Shown here piece by piece: positions 7,609-14,263 of a DNA stretch of 21,186 nucleotides. The number at the start of each line of letters is the position of its first letter. The first letter of the stretch is position 1. A program made the position numbers and the translations under genes. The notes beneath the pieces are model-generated. The model was not told the origin of the DNA and made no database searches. It saw only the letters and a program-made list of their open reading frames with translations. This DNA comes from UBA1195 sp045598025 (GTDB taxonomy: Bacteria; Bacteroidota; Bacteroidia; Bacteroidales; WCHB1-69). Location of the stretch: positions 1-21,186 of the forward strand of contig JAZLLH010000021.1 in the NCBI GenBank assembly GCA_045598025.1. The letters run 5' to 3'.

Positions 7609-8400
7609 TCAATAGGCCATTTTTTTCAGACGGTGCCATGCCCACCAAATAAATAATACACTGACTGCCGCAGAGTAAATCAATGCTCTGTTATAACACA
7701 TCATTAAATTCAAATTATCCAGCACCTGTTCCTGATGCCTCAGTATGTAAGGAACCATCAGCAAAGCAACCACAAATCCGAACAACAGCAGCCAAAGGAT
7801 AGTTTTCAACACCTTGTGTTTCTTGAAAACTGTAGCAGTGAACATAAACAGAGATTCGTAACCCAAAAAACCGAGACAAACGGTAAGTATCAATGAGGCG
7901 GATGTTAACTGAAGAGGATTTCCTTCGTATTCAACCATATTGGCGCACATAAAATCCCCCCAGTTTCCCACTTGCCAGAACCACTGCACATAACCTCCTA
8001 TCGGAAGCGAAGTGAGCAACACATCCAGGCACAAACAGGAAACGAGTGTTATTACCGGACATACAATCAGACACATTATCCACATACTCAGATACTTTTC
8101 CAGTTTGGAAGCCGGCAGCATGGCGAAATAAATGCCGTCCTTCGGCAAATTGCAACTGCGATACAGACGCGAAGGTGCCATGATAGCCACCAGAAGAACC
8201 ATACAATGGATTACATTCAGGCGCGAAGCGGGCAGTACCTGCGGGACACTTTCTCCTATGCGGGAGACCACATTCAACAGCCAGACGGCCATTGGCAGCA
8301 GGACAATGATAAACATGGTCCATCCGAAATTGGGCCATATATTGTGAAAATCCTTGGTAAGGACTTTTTTAAAACGACTCCATTCAAATGTATTATTCAT
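7609..8400 (-). CDS. ABC transporter permease, six predicted membrane segments
   Basis: A 263-aa integral membrane protein started at ATG 8400 (MNNTFEWSRFKKVL), supported by AAGGAG at 8407-8412; the upstream in-frame ATG at 8421 lacks such a site. Hydrophobic segments lie at about 27-45, 61-77, 106-131, 168-190, 200-219 and 238-255, the usual six-helix layout of ABC-2-like export permeases. It overlaps the ATPase gene by 8 nt, so the two form one transporter, probably as ATPase and permease homodimers. LPASKLEKYLSMW resembles a coupling-helix region seen in related Bacteroidota permeases. Substrate is unknown. I see no strong family motif, so assignment rests on topology and on its place between ATPase and YtrA-like regulator. 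Confidence 0.85.
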   Translation of the reverse strand: MNNTFEWSRFKKVLTKDFHNIWPNFGWTMFIIVLLPMAVWLLNVVSRIGESVPQVLPASRLNVIHCMVLLVAIMAPSRLYRSCNLPKDGIYFAMLPASKLEKYLSMWIMCLIVCPVITLVSCLCLDVLLTSLPIGGYVQWFWQVGNWGDFMCANMVEYEGNPLQLTSASLILTVCLGFLGYESLFMFTATVFKKHKVLKTILWLLLFGFVVALLMVPYILRHQEQVLDNLNLMMCYNRALIYSAAVSVLFIWWAWHRLKKMAY

Positions 8401-9241
8401 GGTTTTCTCCTTTCTTTGCAAAAAGTTGGCTGATAATTTCCTTGTTTTTCAACACCGCATTGAACAAGGCCTCAATATGCAAAGAAGTTTCCACTCCCTC
8501 CGTATTGGGACGCACATTCACATAACCGCCAGGCATCATCTCACTATAAAGGGCCTCCGGGTCTTTTTCCGAATCGCAACTGAAATTGAGCTTGCGGGTA
8601 ATTTCTTCCACATCGGCATGCAGCAGCACCTCATCCTTGCTGAGAATAAGAATAGGATCAATCAGGTTTTCCACGTCTTTTACCTGGTGAGTGGAAATGA
8701 GAATGGTGGTCTGCTCCTGCGTCCGTTGGGAAAGAATGCGGCGGAAATCCGCTTTGGAAGGAATATCCAAACCATTGGTAGGCTCGTCCAACAGCACATA
8801 GTCAGTACCTAAGGAAAGGGCACAGGCAATCAGCGATTTTTTTTGCTGGCCAAACGACATTTCCTTGAACTTCCGTTCTGCATCCACTTGCATTTCGTTC
8901 ATCAACTGCCGGAAAACAGAAGCGTCATAACGCGGATAGAAAGGTGAGAGTTCGCGGATATATTTCTCGGGAGTCGCGTTATCTGGAAGCACTACTTCGT
9001 CAGGCAGGAACACTATGCGCTGCAAAAACTGCGGCTGACGGTTGAAAGAGGTCAGACCGTCAACGGTGCAGCTCCCGCTCTGCGGTTTCTGCAGACCGCT
9101 GATGATTTTCAGCAAGGTGGTTTTCCCTACGCCGTTCTCACCCAACAACCCGTAAATGCTACCGGGCCGGAACGTGATACTGATGTCATGAAAAACCGGC
9201 TCTTTCCGATAACTGAAATTCAAATTTTTAATTTCAATCAT
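8393..9241 (-). CDS. ABC transporter ATP-binding protein
   Basis: A 282-aa nucleotide-binding subunit. It has Walker A GENGVGKTT (34-42), a signature loop MSFGQQKK (128-135, a divergent LSGGQ), Walker B VLLDEP (149-154) with the D-loop NGLD, and the switch histidine in STHQ (H185). About 60 residues follow the core domain (EALYSEMMPGGYVNVRPNTE), a C-terminal extension common in YtrB/BcrA-like exporters. It is first in the minus-strand operon; its ATG lies about 57 nt after a palindrome that abuts a TACTTTTG promoter box. There is no Shine-Dalgarno sequence. The stop overlaps the permease start by 8 nt. Export of an envelope-active compound is likely from the YtrB-like type, but the substrate is not determinable. 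Confidence 0.95.
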   Translation of the reverse strand: MIEIKNLNFSYRKEPVFHDISITFRPGSIYGLLGENGVGKTTLLKIISGLQKPQSGSCTVDGLTSFNRQPQFLQRIVFLPDEVVLPDNATPEKYIRELSPFYPRYDASVFRQLMNEMQVDAERKFKEMSFGQQKKSLIACALSLGTDYVLLDEPTNGLDIPSKADFRRILSQRTQEQTTILISTHQVKDVENLIDPILILSKDEVLLHADVEEITRKLNFSCDSEKDPEALYSEMMPGGYVNVRPNTEGVETSLHIEALFNAVLKNKEIISQLFAKKGENHE

Positions 9242-9297
9242 GGTTTTTGTTTTTTAAATAATTTATTTACTGTCTGTTTACTTTGTTTTAATGTTTT

Positions 9298-9321
9298 AGT
9301 GTATTACATAACTAATACACT
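9298..9321. promoter_or_regulatory. Perfect 9-6-9 inverted repeat, candidate operator for the YtrA-like regulator
   Basis: Arms AGTGTATTA and TAATACACT are exact reverse complements around a CATAAC spacer. The repeat starts 1 nt downstream of the TACTTTTG -7 box on the minus strand, so a bound protein would cover the transcription start. The AGTGTA...TACACT outer half-sites match the type I recall for YtrA-like GntR regulators in Firmicutes. The operon encodes just such a protein, which suggests autorepression. Confidence 0.8.
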
Positions 9322-9322
9322 G

Positions 9323-9330
9323 CAAAAGTA
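9323..9330 (-). promoter_or_regulatory. -7 promoter box of the ABC/GntR/receptor/peptidase operon
   Basis: TACTTTTG on the minus strand fits the Bacteroidota -7 consensus TAnnTTTG exactly. It lies about 82 nt before the ATPase start and directly upstream of the palindrome. No convincing -33 TTTG is seen; the upstream DNA is AT-rich. It also falls downstream of the MMPL stop, so the operon has its own promoter. Confidence 0.7.
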
Positions 9331-9372
9331 AATAAAATAATCATACGGTTTGCTCTTTTTGAAAAAAAATGA

Positions 9373-12300
9373 TTATTTTTTCCGACGGAAGACGATGAGA
9401 CTGTCGCAGGCCGCCAAAAGACCAGGTAACACAAAGAGTATCAACAGTACGGTTACCAATGCGCCCACAGCGATGGAACGAACGATATCAGCTATGGAAG
9501 GATCTGAAACCAAAAAGGTCATCGCAGCCGGCACCAGGATCAGTATCAAACCGGAAGTAAGCACCGTATGCACGGAACCGCGATACGCCCCTTTCAACGC
9601 AGATGCCATATCACCCTGGGAACGAAGTTCACAATAATAATTGGCATACAGAATGCCGTAATCGATAGCGGCCCCCATCAGAATACTCTGCACAATCAGA
9701 TAGGCCAGATACAACATGCTTCCTCCGCCTACACCGCTGACAATCACATTGACGAATACACCAGACATAACCGTAATGACCAGGATGGCGGCCAGCAACA
9801 AAGAACGGAAAGTAAATGCAACCACCAGAAAAATGGCCAGAATAGTAAAAAAGGTAACCACCTTCACTTCTCTTCCGAATCCCGCTTTCATTTCCGACAG
9901 CATGACCGACTCGCCCACCAGGAAATGATCCTTTGACAGAATGGCATCGGAGAGTGACTGCAGACGCTCCACAAAAGCATAGGTTTCGGCAGACTCCTGA
10001 GGATAATCCGTCAGAAAGACCGCAATGGAAGAATGCTCCGACCGAAGATGTCCCAAGCCCTCGTCCAAACCTGCACGAAGAGAATCGAAAGCAGAAAGTC
10101 CCTTTTCTCCGGCTAAGGAAGCAAAACGCGGGTCAGCCAGCAGGCTGTCGCCGACATAATCCACCAGATTCCGGAGCGACAGGGTCCAGGATTCATCGTA
10201 TTCCGTGCGGCTTTTGTAATACAGATACAGCAGAGAGGCCCAACCCTTCGGCAAATGTTCGCCCATGGACTCCACCAGTTCTTCGAGATGGACGGCAGTC
10301 AGTCGACGATTCAGATCCATAGCGGGCATAGCCGGCACGGCGGAAAGAACCTCTGTGGCTGGGAGCGACGGCTCGGGAACCAATTCCGTTTCAGAGATAT
10401 TTTTTTTAGCAGAAACTTCCTTCTCAGAGGGGAATGCTGCCTTCTGGAGATGCTCCATCGGGACGCGGCCGGGGGCAGCTTCGGCTGAATCCATTTTTGC
10501 CTGCAGCGCATACAGGGCCTTGCGTTGAGAATCACTCACCATGGAAGCCATCAATTTCCGTTTGAACACATCATCCGTCAGAAAATGCACAAAAGCCAGC
10601 GGAGTCATCCTGGCATCCTTTTTTTTAGCCAAACGATACACCATCTGAGCCTGTCCGGCATCCATTCCCAGATACGCGGCCATTTCCGAAGCCGTCAGAC
10701 TGCGATGCAAACAGGCTGTATCGGTAAACGGTGAGTATGGGACACTCTCTTCCTTCTCCGCTGCCCGGTTTGAATCCCTACTTTCTGCGGCATCGGCCGC
10801 TCCTTCGGTCAATGTCACCTCCACATGCACATCCGGGGAGGCAGACTCTGCTTTCAGTGTTCCATCCTCCGCATACCCCGGCTTCGGGAGTGTCTGGACC
10901 GGTGATGCAGAGCGGAAGTCTTCCAACAACTGCAGACCTGACTTCCACTCCTCCCCTGCCAAAATGGAAATCAGGGATTGGGAATTTCCGGATTCTTCCA
11001 GAACGAAATCCAACAAATCCTGCATGCGTAAGGCGGAAGTCGGGATGCCGGCGTGAGCAGCATAATACACCATATGCAGAACATCCTTCGCATACAGCCC
11101 CGCTTCAGCCGGAAGGGACATCGGCTCGGAGCCCATATCACCGGCTATTTCTGCCATGTCTTCCACGGCATCCAGCATTTCTCCCGCTCTGTATTCATGC
11201 AGCAGCAGAGACGGATAGGACAACACTCTTGCCACTCCTCCATCCTGCATCAGGGAATCAGCCAAAGCAGTTACCGCCGATTCCTCATCGGTAGCGTAAA
11301 GCAGGACTACCGGATTTTTTTGCGGGAAATAGGGTGCTATGACGGATTCCTGTGCTTTCAAAAAAGATATTTCCGTACGGTTGTGCAGTATATAGGAAAA
11401 TGCAAATACGGCAACAAACAGCACGGCCAACGGGATTCGGAAACGCAGGCTGAAACCGGCCAAACGGTCGGTCGGGAACACGGGTACTTTTTTACGGGTC
11501 TTGCGGATAGCATTTTCAAAGGTCAGAATCAGCGTCGGAAGAACGGTAAAATTACAAAACATGCTGCACAGCACACCTTTGGCCAGTACCACGCCGATAT
11601 CGGACCCTATTTTCAATTTCATCAGCACCAGCATCAGCAGGCCGACAATCGTAGTCAGGCCACTGCTCAAAATAGAGGCCGAAGCTTTTCGGACAGCATT
11701 TGTCATACCCGCAAGGCAATCCGCAGCCAGAGGCCGCTCCTGACGGTAACGGTTGAGCAGGATGATGGAATAGTCCATAGAAAGGACCAACTGTAACACG
11801 GATGCGATGGAATTCGTAGTTACGGACACACCGGGAAGCAAAGCGTTCGTTCCCATATTGAGGAGGACAGCCATTCCGGTAGAACACAGAAACAATAACG
11901 GCTCTACCCAGGATTGGCACATGATGAAAAGGATAACAAACAACAGAAATACAGCTCCCAAAAGCATGGAAGCTTCTGCGGTTGTACCGTCCTGCGCAGT
12001 TTCGACGGCCTCCACCTTGCCAAATGACTTTTTTATGCTTTTGCGCATGGAAATCTGATCCACCGAAGGATCAACGGCCAACTCATACAGCACCCTGTCT
12101 CCGTTTTCCCGCACCGTGACACTGCGGACATCGGTCAGAGCCTCCAACTGACGGCACATTTCCGTTTTTTCCTTTGATGATAAGGAAAGACACATCACCC
12201 GCACATTGGCTCCGTTCATCTCGGCAGAAACAGGAAATTCCGTCTTCATCTGCTCAAGTCCCTGCCGCATTTTGGAATCATCCGGCAGATATTTCGTCAT

Positions 12301-12408
12301 GTCCGTATTGACATTCACCCTCGGCAACAGCATCAGGCTGACGAGCAACAATAGGATAGTGAAGGCAAAACAAAGCCTGCGATACTTGACTATGTAATTC
12401 GATATCAT
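9373..12408 (-). CDS. MMPL/RND-superfamily exporter with a very long second periplasmic loop
   Basis: A 1011-aa membrane transporter. The two halves each carry the MMPL proton-relay Asp-Tyr pair: SMDYSIILLNRYRQE (D212, Y213) and AAIDYGILYANYYCE (D916, Y917). Membrane segment 1 is at about 12-28, 2-6 at 148-298, 7 at 323-341 and the last five after about 849. The first extracytoplasmic loop is about 115 residues, the second about 500 (343-848), far longer, with a Pro/Ala/Glu-rich patch near 640-690 and helical stretches such as SLTASEMAAYLGMDAGQAQM. Members export lipids or amphiphiles; the cargo here is unknown. The start codon lies just after the rplT terminator. The downstream ABC operon has its own promoter, so co-regulation is not implied. 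Confidence 0.92.
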   Translation of the reverse strand: MISNYIVKYRRLCFAFTILLLLVSLMLLPRVNVNTDMTKYLPDDSKMRQGLEQMKTEFPVSAEMNGANVRVMCLSLSSKEKTEMCRQLEALTDVRSVTVRENGDRVLYELAVDPSVDQISMRKSIKKSFGKVEAVETAQDGTTAEASMLLGAVFLLFVILFIMCQSWVEPLLFLCSTGMAVLLNMGTNALLPGVSVTTNSIASVLQLVLSMDYSIILLNRYRQERPLAADCLAGMTNAVRKASASILSSGLTTIVGLLMLVLMKLKIGSDIGVVLAKGVLCSMFCNFTVLPTLILTFENAIRKTRKKVPVFPTDRLAGFSLRFRIPLAVLFVAVFAFSYILHNRTEISFLKAQESVIAPYFPQKNPVVLLYATDEESAVTALADSLMQDGGVARVLSYPSLLLHEYRAGEMLDAVEDMAEIAGDMGSEPMSLPAEAGLYAKDVLHMVYYAAHAGIPTSALRMQDLLDFVLEESGNSQSLISILAGEEWKSGLQLLEDFRSASPVQTLPKPGYAEDGTLKAESASPDVHVEVTLTEGAADAAESRDSNRAAEKEESVPYSPFTDTACLHRSLTASEMAAYLGMDAGQAQMVYRLAKKKDARMTPLAFVHFLTDDVFKRKLMASMVSDSQRKALYALQAKMDSAEAAPGRVPMEHLQKAAFPSEKEVSAKKNISETELVPEPSLPATEVLSAVPAMPAMDLNRRLTAVHLEELVESMGEHLPKGWASLLYLYYKSRTEYDESWTLSLRNLVDYVGDSLLADPRFASLAGEKGLSAFDSLRAGLDEGLGHLRSEHSSIAVFLTDYPQESAETYAFVERLQSLSDAILSKDHFLVGESVMLSEMKAGFGREVKVVTFFTILAIFLVVAFTFRSLLLAAILVITVMSGVFVNVIVSGVGGGSMLYLAYLIVQSILMGAAIDYGILYANYYCELRSQGDMASALKGAYRGSVHTVLTSGLILILVPAAMTFLVSDPSIADIVRSIAVGALVTVLLILFVLPGLLAACDSLIVFRRKK

Positions 12409-12414
12409 CTTTTC

Positions 12415-12450
12415 TGAAAAAAAGAAGGCGCCCTGAAGGTCGCCTTCTTA
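12415..12450 (-). terminator. Intrinsic terminator of the infC-rpmI-rplT operon
   Basis: A perfect 9-bp stem (AAGAAGGCG with CGCCTTCTT, 12422-12430 and 12441-12449) with a 10-nt loop is followed on the minus strand by seven T residues. It lies 27 nt after the rplT stop. The T tract ends only about 8 nt before the MMPL ATG, so any rplT read-through would enter MMPL. Confidence 0.93.
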
Positions 12451-12475
12451 CTGCTGTTTCCTAACTTGACTACGT

Positions 12476-12829
12476 TTATTTGGAAGCTTTGATTAAATCA
12501 ACAATCGCTTTGAATGCCTCGGGTTGATTGGTAGCTAAGTCGGCCAATGCCTTACGGTTCAATTCGATTCCTTTCTTATGGATTTCACCCATGAAAGCGG
12601 AATAGGACATTCCGTACTGCCTTGCACCGGCGTTGATACGATTGATCCACAAACTCCGGAAATTACGTTTTTTGTTCTTTCTGTCACGATAGGCATACTG
12701 CTGGCCTTTTTCCCAGGTATTTACCGCAACGGTCCAAACGTTTTTGCGTTTACCGAAGTATCCTCTAGTCAAACTGAGGACTTTCTTTCTTCTTGCTCTT
12801 GAAGCAACATGGTTAACTGATCTTGGCAT
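12476..12829 (-). CDS. rplT: Large-subunit ribosomal protein bL20
   Basis: A 117-aa protein with the full bL20 pattern: MPRSVNHVASRARRKKVLSL, YFGKRKNVW, RDRKNKKRNFRSLWINRIN, and the C-terminal domain ending LIKASK. It binds 23S rRNA and is needed for early 50S assembly; in other bacteria it also represses its own operon by binding leader RNA. A good AAGGAG precedes the ATG. It follows rpmI by 92 nt, a gap that holds a nested hairpin, and is followed by a strong terminator. Confidence 0.98.
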   Translation of the reverse strand: MPRSVNHVASRARRKKVLSLTRGYFGKRKNVWTVAVNTWEKGQQYAYRDRKNKKRNFRSLWINRINAGARQYGMSYSAFMGEIHKKGIELNRKALADLATNQPEAFKAIVDLIKASK

Positions 12830-12851
12830 AATGTTCTCCTTTCTTCTTTAC

Positions 12852-12884
12852 GTCAGTGGCACGATGTGCTCTCTACAAACTGAC
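12852..12884 (-). promoter_or_regulatory. Nested hairpin in the rpmI-rplT gap
   Basis: On the minus strand, GTCAG pairs with CTGAC as an outer stem and GCAC with GTGC as an inner stem around a 3-nt loop, with an asymmetric 10-nt bulge. It ends about 20 nt before the rplT start and just upstream of the AAGGAG. It could be a translational control site, possibly for bL20; this is a reading of base pairing only. Confidence 0.5.
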
Positions 12885-12921
12885 AATAAATTAATAACTT
12901 TTGTTTTTTCCGACGGACGGA

Positions 12922-13116
12922 CTAGCAATGCAACATGTCCTTGACGGCCTTTACGTTGGCTTTGTCAACGATGGTTTCATAAGCCAGGTTGCGTTTGCGC
13001 TTGGTGCTTTTCTTGGTCAGAATATGACTGTGATAAGCGTGGTGTCTTTTGATTTTTCCCGTGCCGGTAAAAGAAAATCTTTTCTTCGCACTCGTTTTGG
13101 TTTTTAACTTTGGCAT
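12922..13116 (-). CDS. rpmI: Large-subunit ribosomal protein bL35
   Basis: A 64-aa protein started at ATG 13116 (MPKLKTKTSAKKRFSFTGTG), the canonical bL35 N-terminus. The longer frame that opens upstream runs through the end of infC and is not protein-like. HHAYHSHILTKKSTKRKRNL follows, then a C-terminal helix to DMLHC. Its position between infC (38 nt) and rplT (92 nt) is the conserved bacterial order. Confidence 0.98.
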   Translation of the reverse strand: MPKLKTKTSAKKRFSFTGTGKIKRHHAYHSHILTKKSTKRKRNLAYETIVDKANVKAVKDMLHC

Positions 13117-13154
13117 TTCTTTGTTAAATTTAATGGTTATGTTGGAAACTGCAG

Positions 13155-13721
13155 TTACTTTTTCGGGGAGAGCACCAGTATCATCCGTTTGCCCTCCAAT
13201 TTGGGAGCGGAATCCAGCTTGCCGTAATCGGCACAAGCTTCCGCAAAACGGTTCAGCATTTCTTCGCCCTGCTCTTTATACATAATGGAACGGCCACGGA
13301 AAAAAACGTCAACCTTCACTTTGTTTCCCTCTTGCAGGAAGCCGATGGCATGCTTTACCTTGAAATTGAAATCGTGTTCAGCCGTGTTGGGTCCCAAACG
13401 GATTTCCTTCACTTCTATCTTGGCCGAACGGGATTTGATTTCCTTCTGCTTCTTTTTCAATTCGTACAAATACTTCTGATAATCCATCAGTTTGCACACG
13501 GGAGGATTGGCGTTCGGAGAAATCTCTATCAAATCCAGATTTCGGTTATTCGCCATTTCCATGGCTTCCTTGATCGGTACGATGACAGGCTCCATTCCTT
13601 CTCCGACAACACGCACCACCAAAGAGGTGATCTCGTTATTCACCCTCAAGCCGGGACCTTTGTCCCTGGACGGGCGCTGATTTTCCTGGCTGTTTCTATT
13701 GTTGTTGTTAGTTACGATAAT
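13155..13721 (-). CDS. infC: Translation initiation factor IF-3, starting at AUU
   Basis: Dissociates 70S ribosomes and checks the start codon in the 30S complex. The protein has the N-domain RVNNEITSLVVRVVGEG and the linker to the C-domain (EVKEIRLGPNTAEHDFNFKV, FLQEGNKVKVDVFFRGRSIM), ending LVLSPKK; 188 aa from the start chosen here. No ATG precedes the conserved N-domain: a TAG stop lies 9 nt upstream of ATT 13721. AGGAGG at 13727-13732 is 5 nt before ATT 13721 and 8 nt before ATC 13718, so the start is one of these. This gives an Asn-rich leader (TNNNNRNSQENQ). A non-AUG start is the classic device by which IF-3 represses its own synthesis. In many relatives thrS precedes infC; here it does not. 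Confidence 0.93.
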   Translation of the reverse strand: MIVTNNNNRNSQENQRPSRDKGPGLRVNNEITSLVVRVVGEGMEPVIVPIKEAMEMANNRNLDLIEISPNANPPVCKLMDYQKYLYELKKKQKEIKSRSAKIEVKEIRLGPNTAEHDFNFKVKHAIGFLQEGNKVKVDVFFRGRSIMYKEQGEEMLNRFAEACADYGKLDSAPKLEGKRMILVLSPKK

Positions 13722-13726
13722 AAAAT

Positions 13727-13732
13727 CCTCCT
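13727..13732 (-). promoter_or_regulatory. infC: Strong Shine-Dalgarno site that fixes the non-AUG infC start
   Basis: AGGAGG on the minus strand, one of very few strong ribosome binding sites in the window. It is 5 nt before ATT 13721. Since the preceding in-frame codons are TAG, GAG, GAT and TTT, it excludes an upstream AUG. Confidence 0.85.
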
Positions 13733-13787
13733 ATATTGACAGTTAACACTAAAAAAACAAATCTCGCTTCTTCTTATTTTAAGCGTG

Positions 13788-13795
13788 CAAAAGTA
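13788..13795 (-). promoter_or_regulatory. -7 promoter box of the infC operon
   Basis: TACTTTTG on the minus strand matches TAnnTTTG exactly and is followed by GC, as in the operon promoter at 9323. It lies about 67 nt before the infC start. The upstream minus-strand terminator at 13829-13868 isolates it from earlier transcription. No clean -33 element at the usual spacing. Confidence 0.7.
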
Positions 13796-13828
13796 CAACA
13801 TTTTTCAATGTGAATCATCAAAGTACAC

Positions 13829-13868
13829 AAAAAAAAACAGCAACCTGCCCTAAAGCAGAGCAGGTTGC
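13829..13868 (-). terminator. Intrinsic terminator with no visible upstream gene
   Basis: GCAACCTGC (13840-13848) pairs perfectly with GCAGGTTGC (13860-13868) around an 11-nt loop; on the minus strand the stem is followed by TG and nine T residues. The only DNA that can feed it is the roughly 390 bp up to nrdJ, which has no recognisable minus-strand gene. It may end an unannotated small RNA or only block antisense transcription before infC. Confidence 0.85.
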
Positions 13869-13958
13869 CAAACAAACAAATTATACAAACCTAATTACAA
13901 AACTTATACTATTCTTTTTCTGCAATAATCGTGCCGAATTTTCCTCATATAAAAATAG

Positions 13959-13997
13959 GGTTCTTCTTATCCGGATAGGGAAAACACGGATGGAACC
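13959..13997. other. Nested hairpin in the infC-nrdJ gap
   Basis: GGTTC pairs with GAACC (outer) and ATCCG with CGGAT (inner, 13969-13973 with 13987-13991) in a 39-nt element. It forms on either strand. On the minus strand it would lie about 90 nt 5' of the terminator, compatible with a small structured RNA of about 170 nt. No clear promoter was found upstream of it. The rest of 13870-14070 is AT-rich with no recognisable gene. Confidence 0.45.
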
Positions 13998-14077
13998 GCG
14001 GGCATCAGCTTGGTAAATTCCGTTTTTATATATTATATATTTAATTGAATATTAAATAATTAACTTATAAACAGTTT

Positions 14078-14102
14078 TTGTGAAATACTTTCTTTTTCAC
14101 AA
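14078..14102. promoter_or_regulatory. 25-bp palindrome upstream of the nrdJ promoter
   Basis: TTGTGAAA and TTTCACAA are perfect inverted arms around a 9-nt spacer. No T tract follows on either strand, so it is not a terminator. It ends 25 nt before the TACTTTTG box of nrdJ, a normal place for an activator or repressor site. It does not resemble an NrdR box. Confidence 0.5.
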
Positions 14103-14127
14103 GAAAAAATAGTTGGGAAAAGGCTGC

Positions 14128-14135
14128 TACTTTTG
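14128..14135 (+). promoter_or_regulatory. -7 promoter box of the nrdJ gene run
   Basis: TACTTTTG followed by CC fits the Bacteroidota -7 consensus. It leaves an untranslated leader of about 125 nt before the nrdJ ATG, with short self-pairing elements (CCC/GGG around TTTGTA; GTTTC with GAAAC). It probably serves nrdJ and the three genes packed behind it. Confidence 0.65.
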
Positions 14136-14263
14136 CCAACAACGTTCGGATGCCGGGTGCTTTTTGAAAAGAGTTTCAAAATCACAGAGAAATACAGAAA
14201 CCCTTTGTAGGGAAGAACGCGGTGTAGCGGATTTTTACGACAAATTAAAACCAAAGTGCGCTT

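Noticed and set aside
13810..14016. Plus-strand 68-codon frame in the infC-nrdJ gap
   Set aside because: It spans the terminator hairpin and nested hairpin, has no ribosome binding site or promoter, and the translation shows no protein-like pattern.
14142..14263. Possible cobalamin riboswitch in the nrdJ leader (AGGGAA followed by GGTG near 14209-14224)
   Set aside because: The spacing is wrong and the essential B12 box (GCCACTG) is absent before the start codon; only short generic pairings are present. An Rfam search would settle it.
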